NCBI GenBank assembly: GCA_014763715.1
Contig: JACXUV010000018.1
Location: 1-64,000, forward strand
Direction: 5' to 3'
DNA length: 64,000 nt
From: Rhodobacterales bacterium
Lineage (GTDB): Bacteria; Pseudomonadota; Alphaproteobacteria; Caulobacterales; Hyphomonadaceae
Part shown: piece after piece, positions 17,496 through 26,922 of the stretch
Position numbering within the stretch: the first letter of the stretch is position 1
How the letters are laid out: the number at the start of each line of letters is the position of its first letter
Program-made: the position numbers and the translations under genes
The notes under the pieces: generated by a model
The model's database searches: none
Seen by the model: only the letters and a program-made list of their open reading frames with translations
Told to the model about the DNA's origin: nothing

Positions 17496-19292
17496 ATGGC
17501 AGAGGATGCACGGCCCGAGGCGTTTGACCCAGGCGCCCTTCGTGACAGGTATCGTGCCGAGCGCGACAAACGCCTGCGCAAGGAAGGTAACGACCAGTAT
17601 GTGAACATGGTGGGCGATTTTGCCCATTTCATCGACGATCCATATTGCGACTTCGAGCCCCGCGATCCGCTGACGGATCATGTGGAGGTGTGCGTCATCG
17701 GCGGTGGCTTCGGCGGGCTGCTGGCGGCGGCCAAACTGCGGGATGCCGGCTTCGATGACATCCGCATGGTGGAGAAGGGCGGCGACTTTGGTGGCACCTG
17801 GTACTGGAACCGCTATCCCGGCGCAGCCTGTGACATCGAGAGCTACATCTATCTGCCACTGCTGGAAGAGACCGGGTACATGCCGGTGGAGAAATATTCC
17901 CGCGCGCCGGAAATCCTGGAGCACTCCCGCCGCATTGCGCGTCATTATGATCTCTATCCGAATGCGCTGCTGGGAACGGAAATCACGGGCATAAACTGGG
18001 ATGAAGCCAGGAATGCCTGGCAGGTTCTGACCAATCGGGGTGACGATTTCACGGCGCGGTTCGTTGTCATGTCAAATGGCCCACTGAACCGTCCGAAACT
18101 GCCGGGTATTCCGGGGGTGGAAACTTTCAAGGGCCACGCCTTCCACACAAGCCGTTGGGACTATGACTATACGGGCGGGGATTGTTCCGGCGGACTGGAA
18201 AACCTGTCTGACAAGGTGGTCGGCATTATCGGCACGGGCGCCACAGCTGTGCAGTGCGTGCCGCACCTCGCCCGCGGAGCAAAGCAGCTCTACGTTTTCC
18301 AGCGCACGCCCTCATCAGTCGATTATCGCGGGGACCGGCCTACGGACCAGGAATGGGCCAAATCGCTGCAGCCGGGCTGGCAAAAGGAGCGGATGGAGAA
18401 TTTCAACACGCTCGTTTCCGGCGGTTTCGCGCCCGTTGATCTCGTCCAGGATGGGTGGACGGACATTATCCGCAACCTGCTGCATATCGCGACGCAGGAA
18501 GGCAACCAGAACCTGTCGCCGGAAAAACTGTCCGAACTGGCGGAGCTCGCAGACTTCAGGAAAATGGAACAGGTGCGCGCTCGTGTCGACGAGATTGTGG
18601 GGGATCCCGCGACGGCTGAGGCGCTGAAGCCGTGGTATCGCCAGTTCTGCAAGCGCCCATGTTTTCACGATGATTATCTCGCCGCCTTCAACAGGGACAA
18701 TGTCACGTTGGTGGATACGGAAGGGCAGGGTGTCGATGCGATCACCGAGGATGGTATCGTGGTCGGGGGCAGGGAATACAAGGTGGACTGCCTGATCTAT
18801 GCAACCGGCTTCGAAGTCGGCACGGACTATACGCGCAGGGCTGGCTACAACCCGGTTGGCCGGAATGGTGTGTCGCTGGCGCAGGCATGGGAAAACGGCA
18901 TGCGGAGCCAGCACGGCATGTTCGTGTGCGGATTCCCGAACCTCTTCGTGATGGGGCCTGCGCAGGCGGGCTTCACAGCGAACTACCCGCACTTGCTGGC
19001 AGAACAGGCCGTTCAGATTGGCTATACGCTGGCAGAAGCCAGGGCGCGTCAGGCGGGGCGCTTCGAACTGACGGAAGAGGCGGAGCAGGCCTGGGTCGAT
19101 ACAATCATCGACAAGGCCATGTTGCGCCGGAAGTTCCTGGAAGAGTGTACACCCGGATATTACAACAATGAAGGCAAGCCCGGGGATCGGAGCAATCAGG
19201 ATGCGTCCTATGGGGCCGGACCTGATCCCTACTTCGCCATCCTGAAAGCATGGCGGGAAGAGGGGGAACTGGCGGGGCTGGCGCTCGCTTGA
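17496..19292 (+). CDS. Flavin-containing (Baeyer-Villiger-type) monooxygenase
   Basis: This 598-residue FAD/NADPH enzyme has two Rossmann motifs: GGGFGG (69-74) for FAD and GTGATAVQ (about 246) for NADPH. Between them FKGHAFHTSRWD matches the Baeyer-Villiger fingerprint FxGxxxHxxxW. It would insert oxygen next to a ketone carbonyl, forming esters or lactones. The ATG at 17496 has AGGAGGAGA upstream; the ATG at 17469 is disfavoured. A lactone-opening partner is not adjacent, although the dienelactone hydrolase-like gene lies 5 kb upstream. Confidence 0.88.
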   Translation: MAEDARPEAFDPGALRDRYRAERDKRLRKEGNDQYVNMVGDFAHFIDDPYCDFEPRDPLTDHVEVCVIGGGFGGLLAAAKLRDAGFDDIRMVEKGGDFGGTWYWNRYPGAACDIESYIYLPLLEETGYMPVEKYSRAPEILEHSRRIARHYDLYPNALLGTEITGINWDEARNAWQVLTNRGDDFTARFVVMSNGPLNRPKLPGIPGVETFKGHAFHTSRWDYDYTGGDCSGGLENLSDKVVGIIGTGATAVQCVPHLARGAKQLYVFQRTPSSVDYRGDRPTDQEWAKSLQPGWQKERMENFNTLVSGGFAPVDLVQDGWTDIIRNLLHIATQEGNQNLSPEKLSELAELADFRKMEQVRARVDEIVGDPATAEALKPWYRQFCKRPCFHDDYLAAFNRDNVTLVDTEGQGVDAITEDGIVVGGREYKVDCLIYATGFEVGTDYTRRAGYNPVGRNGVSLAQAWENGMRSQHGMFVCGFPNLFVMGPAQAGFTANYPHLLAEQAVQIGYTLAEARARQAGRFELTEEAEQAWVDTIIDKAMLRRKFLEECTPGYYNNEGKPGDRSNQDASYGAGPDPYFAILKAWREEGELAGLALA

Positions 19293-19313
19293 GCGGCCCC
19301 GCCATGCCGGGGA

Positions 19314-20621
19314 TCAGTAGGTGATGCGCAGGTCCGAAATGGACTGGGCGATCTTCGTGTAGGCGTCTTTCAGTTCGTCCGCACTGTCGGGCGTAAAGGC
19401 ATATTCCGTGCTCGTGGCGCAGTATTCGAGGACTTCACGGCCGGCTCTGGGGGCCTGGAAGGCCACTGTGTAAATGCGCACGCCTTCATCCTTGATATTG
19501 TCGCAGAGCTTTTTCGCCTGCGCGAAGGAATCTCCGTGACCGTCAGCATAGTTGTACTCGATGTTGAACTCGCCATCGGTCATGATGATCATGGCCTTGG
19601 CTGAATCCGGCTCGTCATAGGCGAGTGGTTTGGAGGCTGACGGCCAAACGCTATCCCAGTTGGGAGCTAGCAGGTACCAGCCCCACGCGATCCCGATATG
19701 ACCGGCAGTATTTCCGCTCGCGCGCAGATCGTCGATGTAGTCATATAGGTCGTCCCGGTCATCCGTGAGGGGAAGGGGAGGGGTCGGGTTGCACGACTGC
19801 TCTTCCCAGCGGCGATAGTAGGGATTGTATACTGCTTCAGCTGCTTCGATCCATTCATTCGGGCCGGGATCTGCATCTGTAAGGGCCTGCGAACCCAGCC
19901 GTTCTTTCACGCACGTGTTGTTGACTGTATAGCTGGACCATTTCTTACACCCATTTCTATTGGAACTTATGCAGGCAGTATAGGTGCGTTTGGGTTGTTC
20001 GTTCGTGACCGCAGTGAAGTAATCGCCTGCATCTGCCATGGTCGAATAGGACGCCATGCCGAGGCGGACCTTGCCCAGGTTTGCTTCGGGATTTTTCGGG
20101 AGGAGGACGTCCACAGCATCATAGGCGGCATCCTTGAGCGCTCGCATCTTGCTTGTGCCCATGGAACCGGAAACGTCGAAGACGAACGTGACGTCGACAT
20201 TGCCGATCCCGTAGGTCGAGCCGGAGACGATTGTGAATTCCAGATAGTGATAGCCGATCAGTTCTGTCAGCGTGGTTTCCTGCTGGCACTTGATCGTGGC
20301 GTTGATGTCCTGGGTGCCTTTGGAAAAGTTTACCTCGACGGGCTTGCAGGAGACGGCATAGTTCTTCGCTTTCACCACGCCATCGACGAAATCATTGATG
20401 TAGTTGGCGATCTCTGCCTGCGACTTGCCAGCCTGCATCTCGCGCGAGCCGGCAATTACGGCATTATCCATTGTATACTGGAGGAATTGGCGGCTCGTAT
20501 TCGTATTCTGCAGGTCGATTGCAATACCGACGAGCACCAGAATCGGCACGATCGCGATCGCCAGAATGATCGCGACATTCCCCTCACGGTTCCTGATCCA
20601 AGTCGTAAGCCGGTTCAGCAT
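19314..20621 (-). CDS. TadG-like pilus-assembly protein with von Willebrand A domain
   Basis: This 435-residue protein starts with the TadE/TadG-type segment REGNVAIILAIAIVPILVLV (about 12-32), a single membrane helix. A vWA domain with the MIDAS motif DVSGSMG begins at D149, and the family-typical end contains ADELKDAYTKIAQSISDLRI. TadG proteins sit at the envelope in Flp/Tad pilus systems. No other tad genes are present here, so it is an orphan copy. Its upstream gap has a 7-bp inverted repeat (CACCCAT 20643-20649, ATGGGTG 20658-20664). Confidence 0.82.
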   Translation of the reverse strand: MLNRLTTWIRNREGNVAIILAIAIVPILVLVGIAIDLQNTNTSRQFLQYTMDNAVIAGSREMQAGKSQAEIANYINDFVDGVVKAKNYAVSCKPVEVNFSKGTQDINATIKCQQETTLTELIGYHYLEFTIVSGSTYGIGNVDVTFVFDVSGSMGTSKMRALKDAAYDAVDVLLPKNPEANLGKVRLGMASYSTMADAGDYFTAVTNEQPKRTYTACISSNRNGCKKWSSYTVNNTCVKERLGSQALTDADPGPNEWIEAAEAVYNPYYRRWEEQSCNPTPPLPLTDDRDDLYDYIDDLRASGNTAGHIGIAWGWYLLAPNWDSVWPSASKPLAYDEPDSAKAMIIMTDGEFNIEYNYADGHGDSFAQAKKLCDNIKDEGVRIYTVAFQAPRAGREVLEYCATSTEYAFTPDSADELKDAYTKIAQSISDLRITY

Positions 20622-20642
20622 AAGTTTGTCCCACTGTTAGAA

Positions 20643-20664
20643 CACCCATGATGGATTATGGGTG
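20643..20664. promoter_or_regulatory. Inverted repeat upstream of the TadG-like gene
   Basis: CACCCAT and ATGGGTG are inverted around eight bases, 22 bases upstream of the TadG-like start. It could be an operator or a hairpin in the leader. The rest of the 284-base gap (20622-20905) shows nothing else I can support. Confidence 0.3.
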
Positions 20665-20905
20665 ATTAACGTTTCCAGCGGCCTAAGAGTCTTGTGAAAA
20701 CTCCTTACGGATCAAAAGCTTTCGGTAATGAATTGTTGCGCTCTGCCCATGCCGACGGGGGGCGCGCTGTGTTCAACATGCTTCAGGTTACAAGGTTCAA
20801 TACTGGCCATGCTGTGCGGCATCGTGCAGATAGCCCGAGTGAGGAAAATCGCATGGATTGCAGTACGGCCTGGTGCCCGTATGGCATACGCGAAGGTGTG
20901 AATGA

Positions 20906-21727
20906 ATGGATCTGATCGTTCAGTATGGCCCATTGCTGGTGGCGCTTGCTGCAGCTGGTGCGGCTGCAGGCCTTGCCGCTGGCCTGTTCGGCATCGGCGG
21001 CGGGGCGATCATCGTGCCGGTCCTGTACTTCCTGTTCGATGCCATGGGCTATGGCGAGACGGCCATGCATGTTGCCGTGTCCACATCGCTGGCCACCATC
21101 ATCCTGACATCGGCGCGCAGCGTCAGCGCGCATAACAGTCACGGCGCGGTTGACTGGTCTATCATCCGAGGCTGGGCGCCGTGGATCGTACTGGGCGCGC
21201 TGGCAGGCATGTCTCTCACCGGGTTCCTGTCGAAGCGGGCATTGCTGGGCATTTTCGGATCGCTCGCATTCCTGCTCTCGGCGCAGCTTTTCTTCGGTCG
21301 TCCTACCTGGCGATTGGCAGATGACATGCCCAGGGGGCCGTTGCGGGCCGCACTCGGCATGGCTGTCGGTGCGCTGTCGGCTCTGATGGGGATCGGTGGG
21401 GGGACTTTCGGCGTCAGCCTGATGACGCTCTATGGCCGGCCGATCCACCAGGCCGTGGCGACGGCGGCAGGCTGGGGTGTCGCAATTGGTCTGCCTTCCG
21501 CAATTGCCGCCATCTTCATCGGCTGGGGGCGGGAAGGGCTTCCGCCATTCTCGCTTGGCCATGTGAACCTTGCGGCCTTTGCGCTGATCTCTCTGTTTAC
21601 CGTCACCATGGCCCCCGTTGGGGCGTCTCTGGCCCACAAGCTGGATGCGATGCGCCTGCGCCGGATGTTTGCCGTGCTGCTGGCGCTGGTCGCGGCGCGG
21701 ATGCTGTGGAACGCGCTCGGCCTGTGA
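20906..21727 (+). CDS. TSUP-family permease (TauE/SafE type)
   Basis: This 273-residue membrane protein has two repeats of the TSUP signature: GLFGIGGGAIIVPVLY (about 30-45) and GIGGGTFGVSLMTLYG (about 160-176), each in a four-helix unit. Members export sulfite, sulfoacetate or other anions. Substrate and regulation are unknown. It is convergent with the HupE-like gene, with four bases between the stops. Confidence 0.87.
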   Translation: MDLIVQYGPLLVALAAAGAAAGLAAGLFGIGGGAIIVPVLYFLFDAMGYGETAMHVAVSTSLATIILTSARSVSAHNSHGAVDWSIIRGWAPWIVLGALAGMSLTGFLSKRALLGIFGSLAFLLSAQLFFGRPTWRLADDMPRGPLRAALGMAVGALSALMGIGGGTFGVSLMTLYGRPIHQAVATAAGWGVAIGLPSAIAAIFIGWGREGLPPFSLGHVNLAAFALISLFTVTMAPVGASLAHKLDAMRLRRMFAVLLALVAARMLWNALGL

Positions 21728-21731
21728 CGGG

Positions 21732-22739
21732 TCAGATGTTGAAGAAAGCTGCCGCGATCCGCTCAATGGCCCAGTAGCTGCCCATGAAGCCGATGAAGTA
21801 GGCGAGCGCCGTGCGCACCATCACCATGCGTTTCTCGGCAAGCCGGTGGATCAGGAACGCCACCAGCAGCAGAGCGCAAACGAACATGACCTGTCCGGCC
21901 TCCACGCCCACATTGAACAGCAACAGGGCCATGGCTTCGGCTCCTTTGGGCAGGCCGATCTCCGCCAGTGCTCCGGCAAAGCCAAAGCCGTGGATCAGGC
22001 CGAAACCGAACGCGATGGCCCACGGGATACGCTGGCTGAGCGTATTCCAGCCCTTGATGCGGTGGATGGCTTCGGCGCCCAGCAGGGCGATGCTCATCGC
22101 GATAGTGATCTCGACGGGCGGGCCCGGCAGGGTGATCCCACCCAGTGTGGCCGCAGCCAGAGTTATGGAATGCGCAACGGTGAAGGCCGTCAGCGTCAGC
22201 AACAGCTGCCGGGGCCGCACAAGCAGCACCATGCCGAGGACGAAGAGCAGGTGATCCCAGCCGAAGAGGATATGCTCGACACCGATCCGGAAATACGTGG
22301 CCACTGGCGCGCCAGCCGGAACCGTCAGGTCCAGCTCCGGTGAGGTGGGTCTCAGGACAGCGCCGATGTCATCCCCTTCAAGGCGGTCGATACGCACGAA
22401 AGCATCCGTCAGGGTACGTTCCAGTCCATCGATACGGATTACGCCCTGGTTCAGGTCACACTGCGTCGTCCAGCGTTGCACCAGCGTGCCGCCGACTGAA
22501 GTGACGTATTCGCTTTCACGCCCGCAGGTCTCAGGAAAGACCGGGTCGATCTTCAGGCGGCGCCCGTCCAGAACAGGCTGCTTCCAGGTGACCTCATAGG
22601 TGCCGGGGGTGACCTCGGTCACTTCCAGATAAGCCGGGCGCACTTCATGTGCCGCAGCTGGGGCTGCCATTGCCAGCCACATGGCAAGGCCAGTCAGGCA
22701 GGCGGCCAGCCAGCGAACCAGGGCAAACCTACTCGGCAT
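21732..22739 (-). CDS. HupE/UreJ-family membrane protein
   Basis: This 335-residue protein has a signal peptide (LTGLAMWLAMAAPAAA) followed by a periplasmic domain of about 140 residues (HEVRPAYLEVTEVTPGTYEV). A C-terminal block of helices follows, with FGWDHLLFVLGMVLL and FGLIHGFGFAGALAEIGLP, the conserved HupE/UreJ_2 histidine motifs. HupE/UreJ proteins are linked to nickel uptake, but this two-domain subtype is not characterised. The ATG at 22739 overlaps the end of the PPIase gene by 11 bases, so translation is coupled. Confidence 0.82.
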   Translation of the reverse strand: MPSRFALVRWLAACLTGLAMWLAMAAPAAAHEVRPAYLEVTEVTPGTYEVTWKQPVLDGRRLKIDPVFPETCGRESEYVTSVGGTLVQRWTTQCDLNQGVIRIDGLERTLTDAFVRIDRLEGDDIGAVLRPTSPELDLTVPAGAPVATYFRIGVEHILFGWDHLLFVLGMVLLVRPRQLLLTLTAFTVAHSITLAAATLGGITLPGPPVEITIAMSIALLGAEAIHRIKGWNTLSQRIPWAIAFGFGLIHGFGFAGALAEIGLPKGAEAMALLLFNVGVEAGQVMFVCALLLVAFLIHRLAEKRMVMVRTALAYFIGFMGSYWAIERIAAAFFNI

Positions 22740-23595
22740 TGATGCCTTCGACCTCAACTTTGTAGCGGGCGATGATGTCCTGAATGGCCTTTTCATTGGC
22801 CTCACGCCGGGTCTGGTCCTGCCAGTCGGCGAGCACCGCCTCTTTCACGTCTTCGAAGGGCTGCAGCTGTGGCGGTGTGTTGGCGCTAACGTGCACAAGA
22901 TGCACGCCCAGAGCCGACCGGACTGGCCCGGTCCAGACCTCCGAGGCCGGCGTGGCGGCGATTGCCTCAGCGAATTCCGCACCGAACAGGCGTACGACTT
23001 CGCGAAGCGGCAGGTCGCCATAGGCACGTTGCAGCATGAATGGGTCCCCGGCTTCTCTCCAGTCCCCGCCGGCATTCAGCTTGCCGAGCATGTCTTCTGC
23101 GTCACTTGTTGCCTTGGCTCCGCGTGTGTCCTCGCTGAAGAAGACCTGTTGGAACGTTATTTTCTGAGGCTCTGTGAACCGGTCAGCATGGGTTTCATAC
23201 CACGCGCGCAACACGGCATCGTCCGGCGTTTCCTCGCGTGCGAGGTCGGCCACCATGAAAGTCATTTTCTGCGCCAGTCTTCGCGTGACGATCGTGTCGC
23301 CTTCATCGAGGCCGAGGCGTTTGGCTTCGCGGGCAAGCGCCTCGTCACGCACATAGTCGTTCACCATGGCGACCATGTCTTCGCCGGACGGCAGGGCGCC
23401 TGCCTCAGCGGCGTAGATCGAGGCCAGCCTTTCGAGATCGGCGTTCGTTACCCGTATGGTGCGTGTTTCATCGGCGCGCCGGGATGCCACGACATTCCAC
23501 GCGATGAACACTACCAGGGCGGCGAAGATGAAATGCACGAGTGGCTCGCGCAACAGCACGGGCCAGCGGCGCGCCTGTTCGGTCTTGTCGGTCAA
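22729..23595 (-). CDS. Membrane-anchored parvulin-type peptidyl-prolyl isomerase
   Basis: This 288-residue protein has a short cytoplasmic tail, one helix (about 20-38, HFIFAALVVFIAWNVVA), a SurA/PpiC-like N-terminal helical region (MVNDYVRDEALAREAKRLGL) and a C-terminal PpiC domain (KITFQQVFFSEDT to GPVRSALGVHLVHV). It would assist folding of exported proteins in the periplasm. It is the middle gene of a three-gene unit with DUF3604 upstream (17-base gap) and HupE/UreJ downstream (overlap). Confidence 0.8.
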   Translation of the reverse strand: MTDKTEQARRWPVLLREPLVHFIFAALVVFIAWNVVASRRADETRTIRVTNADLERLASIYAAEAGALPSGEDMVAMVNDYVRDEALAREAKRLGLDEGDTIVTRRLAQKMTFMVADLAREETPDDAVLRAWYETHADRFTEPQKITFQQVFFSEDTRGAKATSDAEDMLGKLNAGGDWREAGDPFMLQRAYGDLPLREVVRLFGAEFAEAIAATPASEVWTGPVRSALGVHLVHVSANTPPQLQPFEDVKEAVLADWQDQTRREANEKAIQDIIARYKVEVEGINAE

Positions 23596-23612
23596 AGTGA
23601 GTTCCTGTCGCG

Positions 23613-25538
23613 TCAGCCGCCGGGGATGTACCAGATCGGGGAGGTGTAGGCGCGTTCCTGGATCGTCTCCGGCACGTCAGGCCGCGGCGGGGTGCCATTG
23701 CGCATGGCTTCCCAGGTCGACCAGCGGCAGGATGGATTTTCCAGCACACGGACATAATAGGTCGTCCGTCGGGCCGGATCAAAGTCCGGATCTGTCCACA
23801 GGGCTTTCAGTTCATTTGCCCCTTGGTTTGATGGCGTACAGGTCGACATGTCGACGCTGGCGCCATTGTCCGTGCAGCGGCGGGTGGAGGGATCGGGCGT
23901 GCCATTGTCACAGGCAACATCGATCACGTCTTCGCCCTCGCTGGTTACTTTGACCACCTGAAGACGCTGGAGCGTACCGCCATTCGGATCGCGCTGGGCC
24001 CAAGCGATAAATGCTGGTGCTGCGCCCGTTCCAACAAGATCCCCGCCCATGGGTACGCCACCTTCATAGGCTTCGTGGGCAAGGTTTGCGGAATTGAGCA
24101 TGTCCTTGTCATAGCCGAAGCCGCCGAAGAACCGCACTTTCATGCGCGGTCCGGTCGTGGCGAAGGTTTCCTTGCGGCGGAAGGCATCGAAGATGGCCTC
24201 GCGCGTGTTTTCCTCTGCCCACACGCCGGTCAGGCCGCTGGCGCTCCAGCGGGAGAACCAGTTGGTTGCGCTCTTGACGACCGGATTATCCTCCGGCTGG
24301 TCAGCCCAGCCTGTCGTGCCGGGGAAGGGGACGGAACCGCGCGCCACCGGCGTGCCATCCACAATGCCGATTTTGGACCAGTAGTCCGCCTCGGAATATG
24401 CGCCCCCGGCCACGTGGCTGTCAGATGCCGCGACCAGCCCGAAACGGAAGGGATCGAATCCCTTTTCTTCCTGCATCTTCAGCCCGTTGCGGTACGCCTC
24501 CCGGACATAGGAGCCGTTCGTCGCCCCCACCGTGTAGGAACCCAGTAGCTGGTCGTAGATCTCGAAATTTGCCCACTCGTCATTGGGTGAAAGGTCCGGA
24601 TGGGTTTCGCTCGTGCCTTTTACTTGTGTGACCTCCACCAGAGGCTCGTTGCGCATGCGCTGTTCGGCATAGGCCGTGTCCATTGGCTCGCCATTATATG
24701 TTTCCAGACGGAACATCTGTCCGTCAGATACATTGGAATTGTGCGGGATGGAGATGACTTCCATACCGACTTCACGCTGGGCATCCATCCAGTTCCAGAG
24801 GTCTTCCGGATTGGTCGAGTCCAGCGAGGAAAAGGCGCGGACGGGTGCTTTGCCCTTGAAGAAGACATTGCGGTGCAAATTGCCGCCGCCGAAGCCGCCA
24901 GTCTCGTCCGGTGACGTGACGGAGGTGAACTCATAGGCTGCGAAAGTCGTGAATTTGCCCGGCTGATAATACTTGTCAGCTGCCGCGACGTTCTGCAGCC
25001 AGACGGAGTTGATCGTATCGAGGTCATACATGTCCTCGATCGGCTTGCCGGTGCGCACTGACATGCCGACGCCCTGGAACGCTGCGGTGATCTTCTCCGG
25101 ATCCGTCGAGAACATCTCCTTTGCGCGCGGCAGTTCGGAGAGCCTGGTTCCGGGCGTATCCATGGCCGGGAGAATGCCGAGATATTCGGCGTGGTCCGTC
25201 ACAGTGTAGAAATCGAGCGGGCCGCCCGCGATGGTCATGTCAAAGCCAGAGGGGTGCTGGATCGTTTCCCCTTGCGCGAAGCGATAGGCATCGTCAGCTG
25301 TGCGGCGCACGTTGAAAATGTAGGCGTCAAAGCTGGAGCGCGTATGGATGTGCAGGTCGCCGAAATAGGCGTTGCGGTCCGGATTGTATCCCGCGGTTCT
25401 GCCAGCCTGTTCGGTCGATGCTGCAGACGGTGCCGAAGATGCCGCGTCGTCAGACTGGGGTTCTGCCGATTGGGTACCTGTGCCACTACAGGCGCCAAAC
25501 GCCATGAGCACGGCCAGGGCCGTTGCTTGCCTCAACAT
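23613..25538 (-). CDS. DUF3604 exported protein, probable lipoprotein
   Basis: This 641-residue protein has an N-terminal signal with a candidate lipobox (AFGAC, C17) and a spacer rich in Ser/Ala. The DUF3604 domain begins at NPDRNAYFGDLHIHTRSSFD and includes YTVTDHAEYLG and VAASDSHVAGG. The HIH, TDHAE and SDSH motifs recall PHP-type metal-dependent phosphoesterases, so a metal-binding hydrolase in the periplasm is plausible. The ATG at 25538 has AGGGAGGA six bases upstream. It heads an operon with the PPIase and HupE-like genes. Confidence 0.82.
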   Translation of the reverse strand: MLRQATALAVLMAFGACSGTGTQSAEPQSDDAASSAPSAASTEQAGRTAGYNPDRNAYFGDLHIHTRSSFDAYIFNVRRTADDAYRFAQGETIQHPSGFDMTIAGGPLDFYTVTDHAEYLGILPAMDTPGTRLSELPRAKEMFSTDPEKITAAFQGVGMSVRTGKPIEDMYDLDTINSVWLQNVAAADKYYQPGKFTTFAAYEFTSVTSPDETGGFGGGNLHRNVFFKGKAPVRAFSSLDSTNPEDLWNWMDAQREVGMEVISIPHNSNVSDGQMFRLETYNGEPMDTAYAEQRMRNEPLVEVTQVKGTSETHPDLSPNDEWANFEIYDQLLGSYTVGATNGSYVREAYRNGLKMQEEKGFDPFRFGLVAASDSHVAGGAYSEADYWSKIGIVDGTPVARGSVPFPGTTGWADQPEDNPVVKSATNWFSRWSASGLTGVWAEENTREAIFDAFRRKETFATTGPRMKVRFFGGFGYDKDMLNSANLAHEAYEGGVPMGGDLVGTGAAPAFIAWAQRDPNGGTLQRLQVVKVTSEGEDVIDVACDNGTPDPSTRRCTDNGASVDMSTCTPSNQGANELKALWTDPDFDPARRTTYYVRVLENPSCRWSTWEAMRNGTPPRPDVPETIQERAYTSPIWYIPGG

Positions 25539-25628
25539 GTATTCCTCCCTCACGCGCCTTGTTTTGGCACTGCGAATGCAGTTTGAGCGCGATCGGGAGG
25601 CCTGTCCAGTCTGACGTTGGGGCTGGGC

Positions 25629-25997
25629 TCAGATATCCGAAATGTCGGTGATCTTGTAGGTCAGCGGGGTTTCGCCATGGCTGGAAACGGTGACGTACTC
25701 ACCTTCCTTGAAGACATGGTCGCCAAGCCGGAAACCGGCTTCGTCGTCGCCTTCATCGTCTTCGTCATAGTGGAACTTCCACTGGTTCCCGCGGTGCGTC
25801 AGCAGGCCGGTGGCGTGCTCGTCCTGATCCGGATGGAACCGGGTGACGCGGCATTCCTTCTTGTGCTCCCGCCAGGCGTCCACATCCAGATGGCCGTCAG
25901 CCGTCAGCGGGGCGACGATGAAATAGCCAATGCGGTCGTCACCTTCCGTGATGCCGGGATTGCGGGCGAGTTGCAGGGTGATGCGTTTCAGGGTCAT
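25629..25997 (-). CDS. Small acidic protein of unknown function, partner of the Usp gene
   Basis: This 122-residue cytosolic protein begins MTLKRITLQLARNPGITEGD and contains YFIVAPLTADGHLDVDAW, then FHYDEDDEGDDEAGFRLGDH. I recall similar unnamed proteins in other alphaproteobacteria but no characterised family. The ATG at 25997 has GGAG about eight bases upstream. It begins 13 bases after the universal stress protein stop and is clearly cotranscribed with it. Confidence 0.7.
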   Translation of the reverse strand: MTLKRITLQLARNPGITEGDDRIGYFIVAPLTADGHLDVDAWREHKKECRVTRFHPDQDEHATGLLTHRGNQWKFHYDEDDEGDDEAGFRLGDHVFKEGEYVTVSSHGETPLTYKITDISDI

Positions 25998-26010
25998 CTT
26001 TATCTCCGGA

Positions 26011-26838
26011 TTAGCGGGCCAGGGCGAGCGCGGGGGCTTCTTTGGCATCCAGCAGACGCTGGGTTGTGCCGCCGAAGAGGCGCTCGCCAATGCGGGAATG
26101 GCCATAGGCCCCCGCAACGATTATCGAAGCGTTACTACCTTTGGCGAGCGACAGGAGGCCGCTGGCCACCTCTCCCTCGATCGGCATGCGCTTGTGTTTG
26201 ACATTGTGGGAGTCGAGCCAGGCTTCGAGCGCAGCCGGGCTGGATGCGTCGCGCGGCTGATCCTTGCCGAGATCGGATTCATTCTGCGCGATGATGACCT
26301 CTCCGAAGGCCTTGACGATCGGCAAGTGAAACCGGACGGCACGGGCCGCTCCGTTCGATCCGTCCCAGGCGACGACGACAGGCCCATCCGAGAGAGGCTC
26401 CGACCCGGCCATGACTACGGGCAGGCGGGCTTCCATCAGGACATGTTCAAAGGACAGGCTTAGCGGGTCAGCAACCTTTTGCACACTGTGCGGGAATACG
26501 ACTGCATCGGCCAGCGTCGCGGCATTTGCACCCGCACGCTCAGCGATATCCACGATGTGATCAAAGGTGCAGGGCAGGCTTTCGTCTGCGGTCGCGGCTT
26601 CGAATGTCGCCTTGGCCCGTGCGATCACCTGATCCTGGAGCGCGGCAATATCCCGTGTGGCATTTGCCGCGAGTCCGGTGGCTTCAGGGGTCGACATCAC
26701 GATCAGCGTCGCCGTCGGATCGGGCAGGGCACATACGCCGCTGACCGGCACACCCAAGCGCCGGGCAATGCCCAGGGCAGTAAGCGTCGAGGCATGGTCG
26801 GCGGCTTCCGACCCTTCCAGCATGGCGACAACGGACAT
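26011..26838 (-). CDS. Universal stress protein (tandem UspA-like)
   Basis: A 275-residue protein, long enough for two Usp folds. The second half is canonical: VVVAWDGSNGAARAVRF and GAYGHSRIGERLFGGTTQRL match the G-2x-G-9x-G-(S/T) ATP-binding pattern. The first half (MSVVAMLEGSEAADHAS) lacks that motif, so only one site probably binds ATP. It lies between a leucine dehydrogenase-like gene and the 122-residue protein on the same strand. Confidence 0.85.
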   Translation of the reverse strand: MSVVAMLEGSEAADHASTLTALGIARRLGVPVSGVCALPDPTATLIVMSTPEATGLAANATRDIAALQDQVIARAKATFEAATADESLPCTFDHIVDIAERAGANAATLADAVVFPHSVQKVADPLSLSFEHVLMEARLPVVMAGSEPLSDGPVVVAWDGSNGAARAVRFHLPIVKAFGEVIIAQNESDLGKDQPRDASSPAALEAWLDSHNVKHKRMPIEGEVASGLLSLAKGSNASIIVAGAYGHSRIGERLFGGTTQRLLDAKEAPALALAR

Positions 26839-26922
26839 GGGTATCTCCCGTGCAATTTCACCCGTAGCGGGCTTTCAGGACATTACCTGTAGCACGCTGA
26901 ACCTGCAGGTGTGCAAGGGATT

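Noticed and set aside
20694-20915. 73-codon plus-strand frame before the TSUP gene
   Set aside because: No ribosome-binding site, no recognisable sequence, and it overlaps the TSUP start; noise is the simpler reading.
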